The notes below the pieces were generated by a model. It was given only the letters and a program-made list of their open reading frames with translations. It did no database searches and was not told the origin of the DNA. The translations under genes and the position numbers were made by a program. Below, in pieces: positions 59,371-64,000 of a stretch of DNA of 64,000 nucleotides. Position 1 is the first letter of the stretch; each line of letters opens with the position of its first letter. The stretch covers positions 62,001 to 126,000 of the forward strand of contig PCUW01000034.1 in assembly GCA_002787775.1 (NCBI GenBank). Reading direction: 5' to 3'. This stretch comes from Bdellovibrionales bacterium CG12_big_fil_rev_8_21_14_0_65_38_15. Its GTDB lineage: Bacteria > Bdellovibrionota > Bacteriovoracia > Bacteriovoracales > Bacteriovoracaceae.

Positions 59371-59775
59371 CTAAATTGAAGCACAAGTAAAATCAAGCGC
59401 CACAACAACTTTGCCGTTAACACGGGTTTTACCTTTCATCATATAGGCATTGCCAATAACCTCGACAAGCTCAACTTCCATCGCAAGTTCATCACCTGGT
59501 TTAACTAAACCGCGAAACTTCACATTATCAACTCTTGAAACAACTCCAAGTCCGCCTTCACTGCCCTGGCCGGCCATTAAACAAGCTCCAGATTGAAAAA
59601 GCGCTTCTTGAAGAAGTACTCCCGGCATCACTGGGTTGCCAGGAAAGTGACCTTTAAAAAAATCTTCCGTACCTTTGACTTCAAAGCTAGTCAGAATTTT
59701 TTTATCAAGTCTTTCGATAATTTTATCTACAAATAAAAAAGGCTCTCTTTGTGGAATTAAACTTTTAACATCCAT
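59371..59775 (-). CDS. FabZ-type 3-hydroxyacyl-ACP dehydratase
   Basis: 134 residues, hot-dog fold. LIPQREPFLFVDKIIE, then FFKGHFPGNPVMPGVLLQEA with the catalytic pair H43 and E57, and VVSRVDNVKFRGLVKPGDEL match FabZ closely. It dehydrates 3-hydroxyacyl-ACP to trans-2-enoyl-ACP. The ATG overlaps the stop of the ketoreductase gene by one base (TAATG), and the reductase gene starts 8 bases after its own stop. It is a second-copy dehydratase tied to the hydrocarbon cluster, not the usual lpx/fab locus. Confidence 0.92.
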   Translation of the reverse strand: MDVKSLIPQREPFLFVDKIIERLDKKILTSFEVKGTEDFFKGHFPGNPVMPGVLLQEALFQSGACLMAGQGSEGGLGVVSRVDNVKFRGLVKPGDELAMEVELVEVIGNAYMMKGKTRVNGKVVVALDFTCASI

Positions 59776-60518
59776 TAAAGGCCACCCGTAATCTCAAGCG
59801 AGGCGCCAGTGATATAAGACGCGTCTTTAGAGGCAAGAAATAAAACAGCAGAAGCCACTTCTTCAATCTTACCAAAACGCTTTAGAGGAACCTGTTTTTT
59901 GTATTCTTTGACTTGTTCTTCAGGAAGATCTGCAATCAATTCAGTTTCGATAAATCCTGGAAGGATATTGTTAACAGTAATCCCACGTTTACCAAGCTCT
60001 TTTGAGAGAACTTTTGAGATGGCTTCTTGACCAGCTTTAGAAGCTGCATAGTTGGCTTGACCAGGTAAGCCTAATCTTCCACCAATGGAAGACATATTAA
60101 TAATTCTGCCATAGCGATTCTTCATCATTAGTGGCACTGCATATTTAGACATAAGAAATGTTCCACCCAAATTGGTATCTAGAACATTTTGCCATTCATC
60201 ATCTGGCATCATGGCAAGCATATTATCTTTTCTAATTCCTGAGTTATTAATGAGGACATCGAGTCTGTTGGCTTCAGTTTCAAGCTTAGCAAAAAATGAT
60301 TGAATCCCAACTGAATTGGTTACATCAAATTTAGCCAGTCTTAATTGCTCACCATAAGCAGCTTGTGATTCTTTAAACGCATTGGCGGCTTCATCGTTTC
60401 TAGCGTAAGTGGCATAAACAGTGGCGCCTGCTTTTAAAAAAGCTTCAGTTAAACCTCTGCCGATACCGCGAGTACCACCAGTAATAACCACAACCTGATC
60501 TTTATAATCAAAACTCAT
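59775..60518 (-). CDS. FabG-type 3-ketoacyl-ACP reductase
   Basis: 247 residues, classical SDR. VVVITGGTRGIGRGLTEAFL (TGxxxGIG), VLINNSGIRKDNMLAMM (NNAG-type), IINMSSIGGRLGLPGQANY with S-Y-K (SS, Y, K in YAASKAG), ITVNNILPGFIETEL and ITGASLEITGGL are all as in FabG. It reduces 3-ketoacyl-ACP with NADPH. The start overlaps the upstream flavoprotein stop by 4 bases, and the stop overlaps the dehydratase start. General SDRs can look similar, but the fab neighbours fix the role. Confidence 0.92.
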   Translation of the reverse strand: MSFDYKDQVVVITGGTRGIGRGLTEAFLKAGATVYATYARNDEAANAFKESQAAYGEQLRLAKFDVTNSVGIQSFFAKLETEANRLDVLINNSGIRKDNMLAMMPDDEWQNVLDTNLGGTFLMSKYAVPLMMKNRYGRIINMSSIGGRLGLPGQANYAASKAGQEAISKVLSKELGKRGITVNNILPGFIETELIADLPEEQVKEYKKQVPLKRFGKIEEVASAVLFLASKDASYITGASLEITGGL

Positions 60519-61960
60519 AATGAACCTTCTATTGATGGTGAAGTAACTGTATCGAGATAATTATCGACCTCGTGAGATTGAATCACACCGTAATTCGCGG
60601 CGCCGAGCCAGCCTGACATAATAATACCAACCGAACCGGCATGAAAAAGACCTTTGATTTGTTGATGCATCCCCATAGATATTTCTAGGCCTTCAAACTT
60701 CGTTCCAAAGCTTGAACCTTTTTGGTGATGAGTATACTTCTCGACTGTAAGCGGTGTTGAGCAATCGATAAAATCAATCTTTTCACGCACACCTGGAACC
60801 ACTTTTTCAAGCGTCGATAAAGCTCGCTCAATCACGAACTCTTTTTGTTTTTTATATTCGTCTTCTGATAAATTTTTCCAATCTTCGTAACGAGCGTTTG
60901 ATGAAGACACAACCGCGTAGCGATCATCAAGATGAGGTCTGATTTCTGGATAATAGACTGAGAAAGTTTGACTTCCAATTTTAGGAGATAAAATTAAGTC
61001 TGTATTAAAGTCACTATCATCTGAGTAAAAAATCAACTCTCCAATATCTGGCAGCGATTCACCTTTTTTAATACCCATAAAAACTTGGCACGAAGATGTG
61101 TTCAGTCTGACCTGTTTCGTTTTTTCTACAAACTCAGAAGTAAAATGTTCTTCCCCGACCATCTTTTGAACTGTTGTTCTAATATTGGCATTGGATAAAA
61201 CACTATTGGCCGCAATGAAATGTCCTTTAACTTCAACACCTTTAGCTTGGCCGTCTTCGATAACAATCTTATCGACTTTTGCATGCATTTGAATATCGAC
61301 ACCATTTTTTAGAAGCTCTTCTTTCATCATTGAAATAAGAACATCAGTGCCACCACGAAAGATATAAACACCTTTACTCATAAAATTAGAAAAGACGATA
61401 CCGTAAGTAATGGCCGGATCTTCAAGAGTTGACCCGTTAGCGTAAACGATGGGTTCTAATAAAAAGCGTACAACATCGTTACGATCAGGAAACCATTTTT
61501 GAAATAACTCACCGTTATTCATTTGGTTATTGTCATAAAAATTCATCGCCGCGAGTTCTTCAAAAAAACCATCGACCTTAGACTTTTCAATTTCAAATTT
61601 TTCAACCAGCACACTGGTAAAATGTTCTTTGGTAAAATCCGTCTCTACTTCAAATTGTGGATTAACGTAGCGAACTTTTTCGACTTGAACGATTTTACTG
61701 GCAATTTCTTTGCCCCAGTATTTTCGACAAGTCTTAATCATACCAACTGGAAAACCGTGCAAAGACACATCAAAAATATGATCCCCTTGCGCTCTTTTAA
61801 ACCACGTCGCAAAACCACCTAGCTTATTATGTGATTCTAGAAGAAGAACCTTGCGACCATTCATGGCGAGTTTATTCGCGGCCGTCATGCCAGCTAAACC
61901 AGAGCCTACGACGATGACATCGTATGACCCTTCAATCTTGTCTTTTGACTTAAAAAGCAT
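60515..61960 (-). CDS. CrtI/RetSat-like FAD-dependent oxidoreductase 2
   Basis: 481 residues. The dinucleotide motif SYDVIVVGSGLAGMTAANKL is followed by VLLLESHNKLGGFATWFKRA and FDVSLHGFPVGM. SKGVYIFRGGTDVLISMMKE is the central superfamily signature, and IKGLFHAGSVGIIMSGWLGA the C-terminal FAD contact. It resembles the flavoprotein at 49401 in architecture, but the two are clearly diverged. It is the first gene of the minus-strand fab-like operon. Desaturation or isomerisation of an ACP-bound chain is the likely class of reaction; the exact one is unknown. Confidence 0.85.
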   Translation of the reverse strand: MLFKSKDKIEGSYDVIVVGSGLAGMTAANKLAMNGRKVLLLESHNKLGGFATWFKRAQGDHIFDVSLHGFPVGMIKTCRKYWGKEIASKIVQVEKVRYVNPQFEVETDFTKEHFTSVLVEKFEIEKSKVDGFFEELAAMNFYDNNQMNNGELFQKWFPDRNDVVRFLLEPIVYANGSTLEDPAITYGIVFSNFMSKGVYIFRGGTDVLISMMKEELLKNGVDIQMHAKVDKIVIEDGQAKGVEVKGHFIAANSVLSNANIRTTVQKMVGEEHFTSEFVEKTKQVRLNTSSCQVFMGIKKGESLPDIGELIFYSDDSDFNTDLILSPKIGSQTFSVYYPEIRPHLDDRYAVVSSSNARYEDWKNLSEDEYKKQKEFVIERALSTLEKVVPGVREKIDFIDCSTPLTVEKYTHHQKGSSFGTKFEGLEISMGMHQQIKGLFHAGSVGIIMSGWLGAANYGVIQSHEVDNYLDTVTSPSIEGSL

Positions 61961-62021
61961 GGAGTTTCCCCTAGTAAAACGGGGCTCATCCTAACGTGAA
62001 AGACGCGCCTCGCCTATACGC

Positions 62022-63251
62022 TTAGCGGCCAGCTGGTGGGGTTGTTGTGGACAAAACGTAGATGCCTTGTCCTAAGAATCTCTCGCCGTCTTTGCTTAAG
62101 ATTCCAGCGTGAAAAGCGAGCAGTCCAGAGTCATTGAGAGATAATCCACCAATAAACCCTTGATTATCAGCTAGATCGTAAATCTTAGCCGTTTCAACAT
62201 CTGAAGGTACAAGATCGCCTTGTTTTACAACGGCATTAAATCCATCCCATGTCCCAGTGAAAATAGCGCTTTTACCTGATTTTAAACGACCTCTAAAAGC
62301 TACGAGGCCTTTAGAATTTACGACTGGAGCAAAGGCTTCAAGCGCTTCAAGATCACCCTGACCTTCAATCGCTACCGCTTTTACTTTTCCTTCACCGAAT
62401 AAAAAGATGGCTTTTTTGTCACCTGAAATTGTTGCAGTAAAAACAACATGCTTCGCATCTGAAATACCAACAGAGTTACTAAAGCCTAAGAATAATGAAT
62501 TTGGATCGGCATGAATATCAACAGCGATAACTTCAAATGATCCATCTGGTTTCCATAGACGAATAGTATCAGGTTGACTCTCATCAGTTTGATCGCGCTC
62601 ACCACGACGAACCTTGGCAGCAACAAAACCTGAGTTATTCAAGACAGGGCGAAATAAATAAGAAAGAGTTGTGCCGTTTGGCTCTTTAACTGCTTCACGA
62701 GCAATTGTTCTTGCTTGAGAACCATTAACATAACGAAAAGAACGATCACCATTAGCATCAACAACTCGAGTGACGACTGTGCCTATATCGTTAATTGATG
62801 AGAATGAGAATGCTTGGTTTTGCTCTGGGCGAATAACCATTGTTGTAGCGCGAGTGTTTGAATCAAATTTAAAAACACCGTCTGTTACACCAAAATCAAA
62901 TTGGCTAAAAACCAAATCACCATTGTTGTTAAGAGAAGGATCAGAAATTAAACGGCCTTCAACAGTTGAGCGATAAACAATACGACCTTGAGTTCCTGAG
63001 GCAGAAAACCAAACACCTGAAGTTGCTTCACCACCGATAACATCGATATCAAACGCAACATCACCACGATTGTTAATTTTAACATCAGCAATGCCAAGTA
63101 CTGAGCCTGCTGGTAGACCAAATCCGTCGTTACTATTTGCTCTTGCAACTAGAGTTGCATTTACAAGTTGAACGTCACTTGGAGGTAGGTCTTGGGCAAA
63201 AATGCCGAGTGAAAAGACACATAAAAATAAATAGCATACGAACTTAAACAT
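62022..63251 (-). CDS. Secreted NxxGxVAF-repeat beta-propeller-like protein
   Basis: 409 residues from the ATG at 63251, which has GAGGGG 9 bases upstream; a start at 63311 is upstream of that site. The signal peptide runs from MFKFVCYLFLCVFSLGIFAQ. The mature chain carries at least six repeats of the form N-x-x-G-(D/L/F)-(V/L)-(A/V)-F: INNRGDVAFD, LNNNGDLVFS, LNNSGFVAAK, VNSKGLVAFR, LNDSGLLAFH. This repeat type occurs in secreted choice-of-anchor proteins and probably folds as a propeller or beta-solenoid. No anchor or catalytic motif was seen. Function unknown. Confidence 0.65.
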   Translation of the reverse strand: MFKFVCYLFLCVFSLGIFAQDLPPSDVQLVNATLVARANSNDGFGLPAGSVLGIADVKINNRGDVAFDIDVIGGEATSGVWFSASGTQGRIVYRSTVEGRLISDPSLNNNGDLVFSQFDFGVTDGVFKFDSNTRATTMVIRPEQNQAFSFSSINDIGTVVTRVVDANGDRSFRYVNGSQARTIAREAVKEPNGTTLSYLFRPVLNNSGFVAAKVRRGERDQTDESQPDTIRLWKPDGSFEVIAVDIHADPNSLFLGFSNSVGISDAKHVVFTATISGDKKAIFLFGEGKVKAVAIEGQGDLEALEAFAPVVNSKGLVAFRGRLKSGKSAIFTGTWDGFNAVVKQGDLVPSDVETAKIYDLADNQGFIGGLSLNDSGLLAFHAGILSKDGERFLGQGIYVLSTTTPPAGR

Positions 63252-63326
63252 TATTGGTTCCCCTCTCAATGATGCAGCTAAAAGATAACAAAGTGGGATG
63301 GCATGCGGCAAGGGTAACGCAGACGG

Positions 63327-64000
63327 CTATTCGGTTAAACTTTTGTTAGTTTTTAAGATAGACATGGCTACTTTAACGCCATCGGCTGCAGCGCTAGTAA
63401 TACCACCGGCATAGCCAGCACCTTCGCCGCACGGATAAAGTCCACTATGACTCACTGAAACAAGAGATTCTTTGTCGCGAAGCACAGTAACAGGAGCAGA
63501 AGTTCTAGTCTCTGGTGCGATTAAGAGAGCTTTTTCACTGACAAATCCGTTCATCGAACGATCAAAATGTTTCAGTGCTTTTTTCAAATGATTAATAATA
63601 AATTCCGGCAAGATGGTTTTAAGATCGGCGCGATAAATTCCTGATGGAGTTGAAGTTTTAGGAAGTGCTCTAGCTTCTCCTCCCATAAACTCAGCTAAGG
63701 TTTGCGCCGGAAGCTCTCTTCCTGTCGCATGTTCAAGTGACGACTGGTACGCCTTTTTTTCAATCTCTCTTTGAAACGTCATTCCACCTAAAACATCTTC
63801 AGTAGAAAAGTCTTGGTCACGTTTTACTGAAACAACCAGTGCGGCATTAGACCATCTCGAATTTCTAGCATAGTTCGACATACCGTTAACGACGATGCCA
63901 TCTGCCTCTGTGCCAGAACTTAAAACGTAACCACCCGGGCACATACAAAAACTATACGTTCCTTTTTTACTGGATGGATCTTCCCAGCTAAGACGATATC
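63327..64000 (-). CDS. FAD-dependent dehydrogenase (COG2509-type), 5' end outside window
   Basis: The last 223 residues are visible. The frame is open to the window edge and the sequence continues upstream of the first internal Met with GTYSFCMCPGGYVLSSGTEA, the family signature CMCPGG. NGMSNYARNSRWSNAALVVS, GRELPAQTLAEFMGG and LYPCGEGAGYAGGITSAAAD (FAD contact) follow. These uncharacterised flavoproteins are widespread; the reaction is unknown. It is not obviously part of the hydrocarbon cluster, being separated by the repeat protein. Confidence 0.88.
   Translation of the reverse strand, partial: YRLSWEDPSSKKGTYSFCMCPGGYVLSSGTEADGIVVNGMSNYARNSRWSNAALVVSVKRDQDFSTEDVLGGMTFQREIEKKAYQSSLEHATGRELPAQTLAEFMGGEARALPKTSTPSGIYRADLKTILPEFIINHLKKALKHFDRSMNGFVSEKALLIAPETRTSAPVTVLRDKESLVSVSHSGLYPCGEGAGYAGGITSAAADGVKVAMSILKTNKSLTE

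Overview
The window is AT-rich, gene-dense DNA from a Gram-negative bacterium. Many products carry signal peptides or lipoprotein boxes, and several look like outer-membrane barrels. Gene content (PrkA/DUF444/SpoVR set, a full mevalonate operon, many unrecognised secreted proteins and predicted secreted metallopeptidases) suggests Bdellovibrionota, probably Bacteriovoracales. That placement is an inference from gene content only. I saw no rRNA, tRNA, CRISPR array, insertion sequence or prophage. No gap between genes exceeds about 300 bases.

Layout. 1-6212 (minus): a FecR-type surface protein cut by the window edge, then the prkA-yeaH-spoVR stress operon. 6429-11000 (plus): a PP2C phosphatase, an M23 peptidase and secA. 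11065-19852: an acidic YbjQ-type protein, glpD, an FkbM methyltransferase, two paralogous envelope proteins on the minus strand, a 61-residue protein, trxB and an enoyl-CoA hydratase-family protein. 19849-23826: mostly secreted proteins, including a clan CD-like cysteine peptidase candidate and a metzincin candidate. 23969-29309 (minus): a five-gene mevalonate operon (type 2 IDI, class II HMG-CoA reductase, presumptive phosphomevalonate kinase, diphosphomevalonate decarboxylase, mevalonate kinase). 29380-47188: housekeeping and envelope genes (RsmI-like and RlmL-like methyltransferases, U32 pair, mdh, exonuclease III, guanine deaminase-like, NfeD, slipin) mixed with unknowns.

47252-61960 is the most interesting region. 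A GbsR/MarR-type regulator leads a translationally coupled operon: ketosynthase, acyl carrier protein, CrtI/RetSat-like flavoprotein, OleA, OleB, OleC. After a gap with a good sigma-54 promoter match come a secreted phosphatase/nuclease and OleD. An unrecognised 691-residue secreted protein follows on the other strand. Then a minus-strand operon encodes a second CrtI/RetSat-like flavoprotein, a FabG-type ketoreductase, a FabZ-type dehydratase and a FabI-like enoyl reductase. Read together, this is a dedicated type II fatty-acid/polyene pathway feeding head-to-head hydrocarbon synthesis by OleABCD. The probable product is a long-chain, possibly polyunsaturated or modified, hydrocarbon.

A second theme is regulatory. 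Two genes (36838 and 54462) have GG-N10-GC sigma-54 promoters and Shine-Dalgarno sequences identical to the CsrA/RsmE binding consensus. Two others (11065 and 18998) have AAGGAA loops in short hairpins at the Shine-Dalgarno. The 36838 and 18998 leaders also share an upstream AAAACC-AAGGAT-(C)-GGTTTT hairpin.
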